A stretch of 64,000 bases of DNA from Cyanobacteriota bacterium. Lineage in GTDB: Bacteria > Cyanobacteriota > Vampirovibrionia > Vampirovibrionales > Vampirovibrionaceae. A model generated the notes under the pieces. The model ran no database searches. It was not told the DNA's origin and saw only the letters and a list, made by a program, of their open reading frames with translations. A program made the position numbers and the translations under genes. Below, one piece after another: positions 25,382 to 34,294 of this stretch; the first letter of the stretch is position 1; each line of letters begins with the position of its first letter. The stretch lies in assembly GCA_019751815.1 (NCBI GenBank), contig JAIEMW010000004.1, positions 601,933 to 665,932 of the forward strand. The letters are read 5' to 3'.

Positions 25382-26233
25382 ATGACACCACCAGCAGGAA
25401 GCAATCAAGCAGAAAATAAGACATTACACTCTTCTGGGCAGCCTTCTAGCCAAGAAGCGCATTTCTCTGATATTGCGGATGCCTATGTGGCCTCTCGGCG
25501 AAAAATTCCTGCCACCAAGGCCTATCACGAATATTGGCATGATCACATTCACCAGTTGGTTCAGCTGCCGAAAGAGGGTGAACCAGACAGGTTTTATCAA
25601 ACAGCCATCTATCTCGACCCGATGTGCGGGGCGGGCTTGTTTTTGGACAGGGTTTTAAAGCGCTATACAATTGTTTGGGCCTGCGATTTATCCCCTGAGA
25701 TGCTGGACTATATTGAACCCGATGTTCGTAAACGCCTGCAATTTTGTGAAAAAGCAGATGTTCGGGACTTGCCCTTTGAAGATAACAGTGTGGATGTCAT
25801 TGTGATGCGGGGAGGCCTGCACCATGTGGCGTTTCATATGGAGAGCACACTGAAAGAACTCTACCGGGTGTTGAAACCAGGCGGACAGCTGATTGCCAGT
25901 GAACCGTTAAATTTACCAGGGCCTGTCACTTGGGTACGTAACTGGATGTATGCCAACACCCAGATTTTTGATGCCACTGAAGAGCGAGGACTCACGGTTG
26001 AAGAGATGCGTCAGCAATTTCAACAGGCGGGTTTTGAACATTTTTATTGGGAGCCCTTTGGTCATTTAAGTTATGCTCTGATTGGCAATACGGATTTCTT
26101 CCCGTGGTTTGCCTGGATCCGCTGGCCGTGGCTGATCAATGGGATGATCGCTTTTGATGAGTGGTCGCGGAAAGTGCCGCTCTGGAGGCAGTTGTGCTGG
26201 TTGGGTAATTTTCGAGTTCATAAACCCAGCTGA
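25382..26233 (+). CDS. Class I SAM-dependent methyltransferase
   Basis: 283 residues from ATG at 25382, with GAAAG 8 bases upstream; ATG at 25346 is an alternative. The methyltransferase core has YLDPMCGAGLFLDRV, VWACDLSPEML, CEKADVRDLPFEDNSVDVIV and YRVLKPGGQLIASEP, matching the UbiE/COQ5-like or Methyltransf_11 group. A C-terminal aromatic-rich segment (FPWFAWIRWPWLIN) may contact a membrane or lipid substrate. The stop TGA lies in the first unit of a TGAATTCT triplicate repeat (26231-26263). Confidence 0.8.
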   Translation: MTPPAGSNQAENKTLHSSGQPSSQEAHFSDIADAYVASRRKIPATKAYHEYWHDHIHQLVQLPKEGEPDRFYQTAIYLDPMCGAGLFLDRVLKRYTIVWACDLSPEMLDYIEPDVRKRLQFCEKADVRDLPFEDNSVDVIVMRGGLHHVAFHMESTLKELYRVLKPGGQLIASEPLNLPGPVTWVRNWMYANTQIFDATEERGLTVEEMRQQFQQAGFEHFYWEPFGHLSYALIGNTDFFPWFAWIRWPWLINGMIAFDEWSRKVPLWRQLCWLGNFRVHKPS

Positions 26234-26344
26234 ATTCTCAGATGAATTCTTGCCAGATGAATTCTTGCTAGATAACGAAGATCGTTTCAGGTATAAATAC
26301 AAGCATGCATTGTGTGATTGTGAGTGTTGAGATGTGGTGTTGAA

Positions 26345-26761
26345 ATGACCGTAACGCCTATATTTCGGGGTTCTGCAACGTTTAGTGTTCGCTTTCAAGA
26401 AGAAGCCAACCCCAAAAAATATCCCTCTCTTGGCCCCATTCGACAGAAAGAAGTGGCTGAGGTGACGGCCCTGATAGGGCAGCATCAAGCCTCTTTGGCG
26501 GCTTTGCCCGCTGATGTGGTGATTGAGTTCGATCGACATCCAACCAAAGGGGTGTTTGCGCGACTGATTCGCCCGAGTGTTGCTGGGGGTAGGCGGGGGG
26601 TGAAATGGCCTGACATCACCCCGATGTTTCCCAACCCAGATAACCCACCGCCCAATTTAGGGGTGTTTGTCAGCGAAGTGTTCCTGCTGGCTCAAAAGTT
26701 GATATCGGGGGAAGTAAAACCGCCACAGTCTGGAAAAAGCCGAGGGAAGTTAACAGAGTAG
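26345..26761 (+). CDS. Unrecognised small protein
   Basis: 138 residues from ATG at 26345; GTG at 26324 would add seven residues. It begins with MTVTPIFRGSATFSVRF, then a mixed-charge region (about 30-75) and a proline-rich stretch (about 92-107) before a basic end. Homology was not recognised. Coding is supported by length and by the absence of a gene on the other strand. It lies between a methyltransferase and korA. The opening resembles, loosely, the FGG-type N-terminal motif seen elsewhere in the window, but with Arg in place of Gly. Confidence 0.5.
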   Translation: MTVTPIFRGSATFSVRFQEEANPKKYPSLGPIRQKEVAEVTALIGQHQASLAALPADVVIEFDRHPTKGVFARLIRPSVAGGRRGVKWPDITPMFPNPDNPPPNLGVFVSEVFLLAQKLISGEVKPPQSGKSRGKLTE

Positions 26762-26786
26762 TCGCAAGCAGCTGCGTTTTCTGGGC

Positions 26787-26813
26787 TTGCATTGCCTGTC
26801 TTCGTGCTATAAT
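26787..26813 (+). promoter_or_regulatory. Candidate korAB promoter
   Basis: A perfect extended -10 (TGCTATAAT, hexamer at 26808-26813) lies 120-130 bases upstream of the korA ATG. The best -35, TTGCAT at 26787-26792, is only 15 bases away, so the promoter may rely on the extended -10. Confidence 0.6.
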
Positions 26814-26940
26814 GACAGCCTACTTTACGGCAGTGGCTTTAGTCAGGGCTCGCCAGAGAAGCGATAGAGATCGATTCTTTCGGCACAACTTCTCTCATTA
26901 GATTCATTATGTCTTTATGTCAAAGGAGCACCCCGTCATT

Positions 26941-28788
26941 ATGAGCGGTAAAACAGATATCAGCTGGATGATTGGTGGTCCGCAAGGAAGTGGGGTGGAC
27001 TCTTCAGCAACCCTGTTTTCGCGCGCGATGACCGCGGCCGGTTATTGGATTTTTGGAAAACGCGAGTACCATTCCAACATCAAGGGTAAGCATAGTTATT
27101 TTCAGGTGCGGGTCAAGAATGAGCCGGTCCTCTCGAATGTCGATCCAGTTCACCTGTTGGCTACCTTTGAAAGCACGACTGCCGAAATCCATGCCCACGA
27201 AATCGTGGACGGGGGCGCGCTGATTTATGATCCCAAGGTGACCAAGCCAGAAGAGCTCGAAATGAGTAAATCAGTGGTGTTATTTCCGCTGAATTACGAT
27301 GAGTTGATTCAGCAAATGGCGGATGAAACGGGTCAGCACGTCACAAAACTGGCGATTATGAAGAACGTGATCTCTGTAGCGGCCTCATTGGCGCTCTTAG
27401 GAGTGGATCTCTCAGCGATTGAAGATGCCTTAAAGGGCCTATTCACCGGCCGTCGGGCAAAATTGGTTCAGTCCAACGTGCAAGTCGCTAAAAAAGCCTA
27501 CGACGCCATTATGCAGGTGGCTGGTTGGGATACTTTTGCCTTTAAAATGGCAGCTCCCACGAATCCCCCGGCCAAAGGATCTCGTTTGGTGATTAACGGT
27601 GCTGCTTCTTGCGGGCTAGGTAAGCTCAAAGCCGGTTGCCGCTTCCAGACGTATTACTCCATCACCCCGGCCGTGGATGAGTGTATCTTTTTGGAAGAAC
27701 ATCCTGAGTTTGGTACCGTTGTTTTCCAGGCTGAAGATGAGCTGGCCGCAGTGAATATGGCCATTTCTGCTGGTACAACGGGCATTCGGGCATCAACATC
27801 GACCTCTGGTCCTGGATTCTGTTTGATGGCAGAAGGGCTTGGATGGGCTGGCATCAGCGAAGTGCCTGTGGTGGTCTTTGATTACCAACGGGGCGGTCCT
27901 TCCACGGGTCTGCCCACGCGTAATGAGCAAGGCGATCTCCTGTTTGCAATTTTTGGCGGGCACAGCGATGTCCCCAAAATCGTGATTTCTCCTGGGGATA
28001 TGCATGAGGCCTTTGAAGATTCATTCAACGCCTTCAATTTTGCCGATCGCTATCAGACCTTGGTGGTGGTGCTGCCTGAAAAACAGCTGGCTAACAGTAC
28101 GCAATCAATTGTACCCTTCGACGATAAAGCCCTTAAAATTGACCGTGGCCAAATCGTGGAAGCCGATAAAGACTACCGCGAAGGTGATGTCGAGCGTGGT
28201 ATTCAAAAATACCCCCGCTACCAAGTCACCGAATCGGGTGTATCCCCGCGTCCGTTGCCAGGAACACCGGGTAAAATCTTCTGGATGACAGGAGATGAGC
28301 ACACGGAGTTCGGGCATATTACGGAAAAACCAGAAATCCGGATGGCGCAGCATGAAAAACGGATGCGCAAACTCGATCTGGCCGCCAAAGAGATCCCGCT
28401 TGATCTTCAATACAAACTCTACGGGCCGGAAAATGCCGATCTGACTATCGTAAGTTGGGGTGCCAACAAAGGTCCCATACTCGACGGGATGAAGGTTCTC
28501 AGCAGTGAGCATAAACTCACCGTGAACTTCCTCCACATCCGTCTGATGTGTCCGTTCCCAGCCGATGGGGTTGCTAAAATCCTGAAGAACGCCAAGCGCG
28601 TCCTCACGATGGAGTCCAACTTCTCCGGGCAATTGGCACAACTCATCACGATGAGAACCGGGATTCAGATTCCGCATCAGGTGGTGAAATATACCGGCCG
28701 TCCCATTTCTGAGACGGAAGTGGTTGCAGCCTCATTAAAAGTCCATCAGGAAAAAACAGAAAGGGTGGTCTTGACTTATGGTCACTAA
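26941..28788 (+). CDS. korA: 2-oxoacid:ferredoxin oxidoreductase, fused gamma-alpha subunit
   Basis: 615 residues from ATG at 26941, with AAGGAG 12 bases upstream. ATG at 26917 is a second candidate without an SD. The N-terminal gamma domain (about 1-190) begins with MIGGPQGSGVDSSATLFSRA. The alpha domain (about 215-590) has TTGIRASTSTSGPGFCLM and VVFDYQRGGPSTGLPTRNEQGD. This is the KorA-type fused subunit that oxidatively decarboxylates 2-oxoglutarate, or a related 2-oxoacid, using TPP and ferredoxin. Length and order match KorA. It overlaps korB by 11 bases. Ferredoxin is not visible nearby. Confidence 0.9.
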   Translation: MSGKTDISWMIGGPQGSGVDSSATLFSRAMTAAGYWIFGKREYHSNIKGKHSYFQVRVKNEPVLSNVDPVHLLATFESTTAEIHAHEIVDGGALIYDPKVTKPEELEMSKSVVLFPLNYDELIQQMADETGQHVTKLAIMKNVISVAASLALLGVDLSAIEDALKGLFTGRRAKLVQSNVQVAKKAYDAIMQVAGWDTFAFKMAAPTNPPAKGSRLVINGAASCGLGKLKAGCRFQTYYSITPAVDECIFLEEHPEFGTVVFQAEDELAAVNMAISAGTTGIRASTSTSGPGFCLMAEGLGWAGISEVPVVVFDYQRGGPSTGLPTRNEQGDLLFAIFGGHSDVPKIVISPGDMHEAFEDSFNAFNFADRYQTLVVVLPEKQLANSTQSIVPFDDKALKIDRGQIVEADKDYREGDVERGIQKYPRYQVTESGVSPRPLPGTPGKIFWMTGDEHTEFGHITEKPEIRMAQHEKRMRKLDLAAKEIPLDLQYKLYGPENADLTIVSWGANKGPILDGMKVLSSEHKLTVNFLHIRLMCPFPADGVAKILKNAKRVLTMESNFSGQLAQLITMRTGIQIPHQVVKYTGRPISETEVVAASLKVHQEKTERVVLTYGH

Positions 28789-29758
28789 AACGTTGGATCA
28801 GCCGTTAAAAGCGGCTCAGTATAAGACCGAACTCCACCCGGACTGGTGTCCTGGCTGTGGCGACTTTGGGATTATCAATGCCATTCAGCAATCTTTGGCA
28901 GAACTCCAGATGCCGCCGTGGGAAACCTACCTGATTTCTGGGGTAGGTTGTTCTGGTAAAACCCCTCACTACATTAACGTATACGGCTCTCACACCCTCC
29001 ATGGTCGTTCACTTCCCTATGCTCTGGGCGCCAAACTGGCCAACCCTAAGTTGACTGTTGTTGCTGCGGGTGGTGATGGCGATGGCTACGGGATTGGTGC
29101 CGGTCACTTTATGCACGCAGGCCGTCGTAATGTGGATCTCACCTATGTCGTGTTTGATAATGAAGTTTACGGTCTCACCAAGGGACAGGCTTCACCTACC
29201 TTGAAGATTGGGGAGCAGCCAAAATCCCTGCCACTCCCGCATATCAGCCAGGGTGTGGACCCCTTGGCACTGGCACTGACCAGTGGCTACACCTTTATTG
29301 CCCGTAGTTATGCCTACGATGCCAAACACCTGAAAAACACCTTGTGTGCTGCGATTCAGCACAAAGGTATGGCATTAGTTAACGTGCTGCAGCCGTGTCC
29401 GACCTATAACGATCTGCGGACCAAGGAATTCTTCGCCGAAACCTTGGAGCAAGACGGCTTCCAAGTGCCCCGGGTGTACTATCTCACAGAAGACGGGTAT
29501 GACGGACAGGTGAAAAACCCTCAAGACACACAAGAGGTCAATCAAAAACGGCAAGCTGCCTTTGAGCGGATGAGCCGGATTGAAGACCGTGTGGCCTTGG
29601 GTGTCTTCTACCAAATACAACTGCCCACCTATGATGAGCTGCTGAAGAAGAACCTTCCCCTGCTCAATCAATATGCCCCAGTCGATATTCCTTACTTCGA
29701 TCAAGACATGAACGCGACTACCGACTTAAGCTCTGCTCAAGACGCCTTCGTGGTCTAG
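28778..29758 (+). CDS. korB: 2-oxoacid:ferredoxin oxidoreductase, beta subunit
   Basis: 326 residues. It has the TPP-binding beta subunit pattern: WCPGCGDFGI (C24, C27), GVGCSGKTPHY (C58), GDGDGYGIGAGHF for TPP-magnesium binding and LQPCPTYND. The cysteines bind the [4Fe-4S] cluster. It works with KorA as a heterodimer. The start overlaps the 3' end of korA, and a strong terminator follows directly after the stop, so korAB is a two-gene operon. Confidence 0.93.
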   Translation: MVTKTLDQPLKAAQYKTELHPDWCPGCGDFGIINAIQQSLAELQMPPWETYLISGVGCSGKTPHYINVYGSHTLHGRSLPYALGAKLANPKLTVVAAGGDGDGYGIGAGHFMHAGRRNVDLTYVVFDNEVYGLTKGQASPTLKIGEQPKSLPLPHISQGVDPLALALTSGYTFIARSYAYDAKHLKNTLCAAIQHKGMALVNVLQPCPTYNDLRTKEFFAETLEQDGFQVPRVYYLTEDGYDGQVKNPQDTQEVNQKRQAAFERMSRIEDRVALGVFYQIQLPTYDELLKKNLPLLNQYAPVDIPYFDQDMNATTDLSSAQDAFVV

Positions 29759-29771
29759 TTTGTCACAGAAT

Positions 29772-29804
29772 AAAACCCCCATCAGACTGTCTGATGGGGG
29801 TTTT
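29772..29804. terminator. Bidirectional terminator after korB
   Basis: Near-perfect 16-bp arms AAAACCCCCATCAGAC and GTCTGATGGGGGTTTT around a single-base centre. A-tract and T-tract ends on both strands allow it to serve korB and the convergent HicA-like gene. Confidence 0.9.
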
Positions 29805-29818
29805 AAATACTCGATGCG

Positions 29819-30130
29819 CTACTTGAGCAAGCGGTGCCCATTGCCGATGGCATCCCGTAGCTGGGCGTCGCCTCGCAAATTAAGGGCAGCGGTTACTTTG
29901 CTCGTAGCCGCTGGAGTTAAGGTACTTTTGGGGCCAGTGCTTTTCGGAAGCGTCACGCTTTTCCCGGTGGCGGCATTGGTATAGGTGGTGCCGTTACGGT
30001 TACTGGCTGTGGCTTTAAAACCAGAGTTGGTTAATAGTTTTGCTGCATCGTCAATCAAGGCGGAAAAATGTCCACCACCAAACTGGGGTGAGGTTTGCAC
30101 GGGGCAGGCAGAAAAAGAGATAGGCATCAT
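29819..30130 (-). CDS. Small HicA-like protein with FGG N-terminal motif
   Basis: 103 residues. The N-terminus has QTSPQFGG (12-19). The rest matches the HicA/YcfA double-stranded RNA-binding fold: AAKLLTNSGFKA, NGTTYTN, SVTLPKS and STLTPAATSKVTAAL. The catalytic His of HicA toxins (in GSHH) is missing, and no HicB antitoxin is adjacent. A close paralogue lies at 30313-30576. It may be a non-toxic RNA- or protein-binding adaptor. Coding is supported by the paralogue and a terminator at its 3' end. Confidence 0.75.
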   Translation of the reverse strand: MMPISFSACPVQTSPQFGGGHFSALIDDAAKLLTNSGFKATASNRNGTTYTNAATGKSVTLPKSTGPKSTLTPAATSKVTAALNLRGDAQLRDAIGNGHRLLK

Positions 30131-30238
30131 TGGTATTCGGTTCTCCTCAAGGTCTGTGTGGATTGATTTAACTCGTTCACTTAAGTAAGTCTGTAGGCAG
30201 TCTAAAATTGCCTTTCTAATAACTTAAAACATCAGCAA

Positions 30239-30279
30239 AAAACGCCCTCACTGGGTTTATCCAGACGTGAGAGCGTTTT
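30239..30279 (-). terminator. Terminator downstream of the second HicA-like gene
   Basis: Arms AAAACGC-CC-TCAC and GTGAG-A-GCGTTTT enclose a 15-base loop. On the minus strand the hairpin is followed by TTTTTTG, so it should end the transcript of the gene at 30313-30576. Confidence 0.8.
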
Positions 30280-30312
30280 GCAGAGAAAAAATGGGTTTAC
30301 TCAGTGAGTTTA

Positions 30313-30576
30313 CTAGCCGAGAATAGTCCCACTGCGGATTTGTTCGACAAAGGTGTGACCGTTCCCCAACCCAGCATTACGGGCAATCTTACTGACTGCC
30401 CCAGGAGAGAGCGTATCGGCTGGTTTGGCATGGGGGAGACGAACGCGACGGGCGCCATCACTCCAGACGGAGCCATGAGTAGGCTTAAAGCCTTTTTGAC
30501 CCAGTGCTTTGGTCACATCAGCCAGTGTGGCCACTGCACGACCGCCAAATTGGGGGGATTGGGATTGAATATTCAT
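30313..30576 (-). CDS. Small HicA-like protein with FGG N-terminal motif, paralogue
   Basis: 87 residues starting MNIQSQSPQFGG, then a HicA-like core: DVTKALGQKGFK, HGSVWSDGARRVRLPHA and TLSPGAVSKIARNAGL. The last motif matches the end of HicA toxins well. The toxin's catalytic histidine after GS is replaced (GSVW), so RNase activity is unlikely. The pair shares SPQFGG, a GF-K core, a TLP/RLPH strand and a GNGH element near the C-terminus. It is flanked on both sides by its own terminators, indicating a monocistronic unit. Confidence 0.8.
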   Translation of the reverse strand: MNIQSQSPQFGGRAVATLADVTKALGQKGFKPTHGSVWSDGARRVRLPHAKPADTLSPGAVSKIARNAGLGNGHTFVEQIRSGTILG

Positions 30577-30684
30577 CAGGGGACTTATTTCACCTCTTGC
30601 TTACTAGAATAGAACGGTTGTAATCGAATGTGCCGGCATAAAGTCCCCTCCAGCCGATCTGATGCTAGGGAGTTAACAAAAATT

Positions 30685-30722
30685 AAAACACCCTGTGTCT
30701 TAGCAAGGCACAGGGTGTTTTT
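30685..30722 (-). terminator. nrdJ terminator
   Basis: Arms AAAACACCCTGTG (30685-30697) and CACAGGGTGTTTT (30709-30721) with an 11-base loop. It lies 34 bases beyond the nrdJ stop on the minus strand and has a T-run after the stem on that strand. Confidence 0.85.
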
Positions 30723-30755
30723 GAGTGTATTCAATAACTTAAATTGGGACTTAAA

Positions 30756-33700
30756 TTAGGAGCAGCCTTCGGAATTGCCGCAGTTGTCGCACTTGTAGCA
30801 GGCACCGTTTCGGATGGTGATGCTGCCGCAATTACTACAGAACGGGGCATCCCCCATCAGGCTTTTCAGTTGAGCGGTTCGTACCAGACTGGAAGCTAGC
30901 TCCGGGTCTACCACGGATTTAACCGGCACTTCGGGCAGATCCAAGCGCTTTTGGACAGTCAAATTGGGGATGGCCGCTTGCGCATGCTCGGTGCTTTCAG
31001 GCTTCACCTGGACAAAATCCGTTCGGCCCAAGTACTCCATACCAATCACACGGAAGATGTAGTCCACAATCGAGGTACACAGCTTCACATTGGGGTGATC
31101 GGTCGTTCCTGCGGGTTCAAAGCGGGTAAAAGTGAAGGCATCCACGTATTTTTCCAACGGGACGCCGTGTTGCAGACCCAACGAAATCGCCACAGCCAAA
31201 CAGTTGACCATGCTGCGGTAGGCAGCCCCTTCCTTGAACATATCAATGAAGATTTCACCAATGGAGCCGTCTTCGTATTCGCCCGTACGCAGGTATACTT
31301 TGTGACCACTGACAGAGGCATCTACCGTGATGCCATGACGCTTCTGGGGTAAGGGCCGTTTGTCTCCCCATCGCAGTGAGTTCCCTTCAGTGGCTTTGGT
31401 GGCTTCTGCAAGCGTGCCTTCTTCTTCATCTTCTTCAGAGTTTTTGGCACTGCTGAGCGGTTGAGACAGTTTGGAACCGTCTCGGTAAATCGCCACGCAC
31501 TTCAGCCCCATTTTCCACGCATCAACATAGATATTTTCGATGTCTTCAACGGTGGCCTCATGGGGAAGATTCACGGTTTTGGAGATGGCACCGGATAAGA
31601 AAGGCTGAGTCGCCCCCATAATCTTGATGTGCGCCATCGGGTGAATGTAACGTGAGCCGGCTCCGCATTTGTTGGCACAATCAAAAATAGGCAGGTGCTC
31701 CTCTTTGAGGTGTGGTGCCCCCTCAATGGTCTGGGTTCCGTTGACGTAGTTCTCAATGGCGGTCACTTCAGCAGAGAGCATCCCCTTTTCTTTGAGCTTT
31801 TTCGGGTTAATGCCTGCGGTCCACTCATTGAAAGAACCAGCACTGGCAACACTCTCAATGGCGGTCAGAATGTCATTTTCAGTGAAACCCAACTCCAGTA
31901 AGGTGGTGGCATTGGCAAACGGAGCGCCTTCTAAGGTGCCGCGTCCCAGGACATAATTTTGGATATCATCAATTTCAGTTTGCGTATAACCCAAGTTACT
32001 GAGCGAAGTGGGCACAGACTGGTTGATGATTTTGAAATAACCACCCCCGGCCAGTTTTTTCCATTTCACCAGGGCAAAATCAGGCTCAATCCCCGTGGTG
32101 TCACAGTCCATCAGCAAACCAATGGTGCCTGTGGGCGCCAAAACAGTCGCTTGGGCATTGCGGTAACCATGGACTTCACCCAGTGAGACCGCAATATCCC
32201 AATCTTCTTGCGCTGCTTGCAGTAATTCTGGAGGACAAGCCGCCTCATCAATGGCATAGGCCGCATCCCGGTGCTTGTTCATCACGCGCAGCATCGAACT
32301 GCGGTTTTGCGCATAGGCCGGGAAGGGATCCTTAACCGCCGCGATTTCAGCGGAAGTCCGGTAAGCATGTCCGCACATCACAGCGGTAATCGCAGCGGCG
32401 GTTGCATAACTCTCATCACTGTCATAGGCAATCCCGTCACGCATCAACATCGCACCCAGATTGGCGTAACCCAAGCCCAAAGGACGGTAGGCATGGCTAT
32501 TTTTTGCGATCAACTCTGTGGGGTAGGAGGCAAAGTCCACCAGGATCTCTTGGGCGATGAAGAAAATCCGGCACGCATGCCGAAAGCCCTCAATGTCAAA
32601 GCGGCCGTCTTCATCCACAAACTTCACCAGGTTGATAGACGCCAGATTACAGGCTGTGTTGTTTAAGAAGTGGTACTCCGAGCACGGATTGGAACCGTAA
32701 ATCCGGTCAGTATCCAAACACGTGTTCCAATCATTGATGATGTCATCAAACTGCACGCCAGGATCCGCACAGGCCCAAGCCGCATAGGCAATTTGTTTCA
32801 TCAAATCGTCCGCTTCAAAGGTTTCGCACAGTTCACCGGTTGTTCTAAAGCTGGTAGACCAAGACTTTTTATTTAAGAAGGCTTCCATAAAGGCGTCACT
32901 AATCCGCACTGAGTTATTAGAATTTTGCCCCGACACGGTATGGTAGGCTTCACCGTTAAAGTCAGAAGGGTACCCTGCATCAATCAGGACCTTCACCTTC
33001 TTCTCTTCTTTCACCTTCCAGTTAATAAAATCAATAATCTCAGGGTGATCCATATCTAAACAGACCATCTTGGCAGCCCGTCGGGTAGTCCCACCCGATT
33101 TTGTTGCCCCGGCACCCCGGTCCAACACTTCCAGGAAGGACATTAATCCTGAGGATGTGCCGCCACCAGAGAGTTTTTCTTGCCGACCCCGAATTTTCGA
33201 GAAGTTCGTCCCCGTTCCAGAACCGTATTTAAACAGCCGGGCTTCGTTCTTGGCCAGATCAAAGAGGCTCATCAAATCGTCATCGACGGATTGAATAAAG
33301 CAGGCAGAACACTGGGGATGCTCATAGGAGTTGTTGGTCATCTCAATCGCGTCAGTCAGAGGATTCCAGTAGTAGTTTCCACCGCTGCCCTCAATGCCGT
33401 ACTCGTGGTACAGACCGCAGTTAAACCACACGGGAGAGTTAAACGCCCCTTTTTGAGTGACCAACAGATGGGTCAGTTCCATTTCAAAGGCGTCTGCATC
33501 TTGTTTAGAAGCAAAAAAGCCAAAACCATCGCCCTGCTTGCGGATGGAGCGGGCCAGTCGAGTCACCACCTGTTTGACACTGACTTCATGCCCGGTTTCA
33601 GGAACGCCTGCCTTACGGAAATACTTGGATACCAAAATATCAGTGGCCAGTTGTGACCATGTGTTGGGCACCTCCACCTTGTCCATCGCAAAAATCACGG

Positions 33701-33926
33701 TGCCATCCGGCTCCGTAATTTTGGATTGCCGGTACTCAAAGGTCAGTTCGTCAAAGGGGTGCACATTGGCCGTGGTGTACCGGCGAGATACGACAAGACC
33801 TTTGCCAGGAATAAAACCGGAAGATTGTGCCTGGGATGCTGATTGGGACGGCTTTTTCGCCAGTCGCTTCGCGTTAGAACCAGATGCTTTTTGTTTGGAT
33901 TGGGTATCAGAGCCAACAACCGCCAT
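30756..33926 (-). CDS. nrdJ: Class II (adenosylcobalamin-dependent) ribonucleotide reductase
   Basis: 1056 residues. The core follows B12-dependent reductases: PVWFNCGLYHEYG, SVDDDLMSLFDLAKNEARLF, GSGTGTNFSKIRG, NPCSEYHFLNNTACNLASINL and LAPTGTIGLLMDCDTTGIEPD. A redox-active Cys tail, FCSNCGSITIRNGACYKCDN, carries electrons to the active site. It makes deoxyribonucleotides with or without oxygen, using cobalamin, and is the only ribonucleotide reductase in the window. GAGAGGAG lies 9 bases before the ATG. The upstream 367 bases show no recognisable B12 riboswitch or NrdR box. The N-terminal 45 residues are an extra Lys/Ser-rich lead. Confidence 0.96.
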   Translation of the reverse strand: MAVVGSDTQSKQKASGSNAKRLAKKPSQSASQAQSSGFIPGKGLVVSRRYTTANVHPFDELTFEYRQSKITEPDGTVIFAMDKVEVPNTWSQLATDILVSKYFRKAGVPETGHEVSVKQVVTRLARSIRKQGDGFGFFASKQDADAFEMELTHLLVTQKGAFNSPVWFNCGLYHEYGIEGSGGNYYWNPLTDAIEMTNNSYEHPQCSACFIQSVDDDLMSLFDLAKNEARLFKYGSGTGTNFSKIRGRQEKLSGGGTSSGLMSFLEVLDRGAGATKSGGTTRRAAKMVCLDMDHPEIIDFINWKVKEEKKVKVLIDAGYPSDFNGEAYHTVSGQNSNNSVRISDAFMEAFLNKKSWSTSFRTTGELCETFEADDLMKQIAYAAWACADPGVQFDDIINDWNTCLDTDRIYGSNPCSEYHFLNNTACNLASINLVKFVDEDGRFDIEGFRHACRIFFIAQEILVDFASYPTELIAKNSHAYRPLGLGYANLGAMLMRDGIAYDSDESYATAAAITAVMCGHAYRTSAEIAAVKDPFPAYAQNRSSMLRVMNKHRDAAYAIDEAACPPELLQAAQEDWDIAVSLGEVHGYRNAQATVLAPTGTIGLLMDCDTTGIEPDFALVKWKKLAGGGYFKIINQSVPTSLSNLGYTQTEIDDIQNYVLGRGTLEGAPFANATTLLELGFTENDILTAIESVASAGSFNEWTAGINPKKLKEKGMLSAEVTAIENYVNGTQTIEGAPHLKEEHLPIFDCANKCGAGSRYIHPMAHIKIMGATQPFLSGAISKTVNLPHEATVEDIENIYVDAWKMGLKCVAIYRDGSKLSQPLSSAKNSEEDEEEGTLAEATKATEGNSLRWGDKRPLPQKRHGITVDASVSGHKVYLRTGEYEDGSIGEIFIDMFKEGAAYRSMVNCLAVAISLGLQHGVPLEKYVDAFTFTRFEPAGTTDHPNVKLCTSIVDYIFRVIGMEYLGRTDFVQVKPESTEHAQAAIPNLTVQKRLDLPEVPVKSVVDPELASSLVRTAQLKSLMGDAPFCSNCGSITIRNGACYKCDNCGNSEGCS

Positions 33927-34294
33927 AGGATAGAACTCCTCTCTCTTCGTTTATGCAGGGTTGAGTTAATGTTGAGTCAACAGTGAAGGCCTTACAGACA
34001 CATGACACAAGCCAATCTTGGTTCTGTGCAAGTCTGTCGCCTGTTTTAAAAAAAGGATAGATAACCAGAGTAATGAATGAAAAAAGGCAAGCGGAATACC
34101 AACCTATTCAAACAGTCCGATCAAACATCATCCCGACCGAACAGATTGGAGAATGCCCCTAAAACAAAAACTGATTTGCTTAGTTTCGAGTGTATTTATT
34201 ATAGGGGAAGATCCCAAACGCGTGCTGATCAAATAAAGCTTTTTTAAGTTAACTTTTGGATCAGTTGTCCGGTTTTTGACGATTCGCTTCCGCC
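33927..34294. other. nrdJ leader and flagellar operon 3' flank
   Basis: 368 bases with no gene seen. Near nrdJ a short hairpin (ACAGAC ... GTCTGT, 33995-34029) could form in the leader RNA, but no cobalamin riboswitch box or NrdR palindrome was found. Beside fliR, CTGATCAAA ... TTTGGATCAG (about 34223-34262) is a weak candidate terminator with a large loop. Confidence 0.4.

Noticed and set aside
33927..34294. Possible cobalamin riboswitch or NrdR box before nrdJ
   Set aside because: No B12-box core or NrdR palindrome is visible on either strand; only a weak hairpin.
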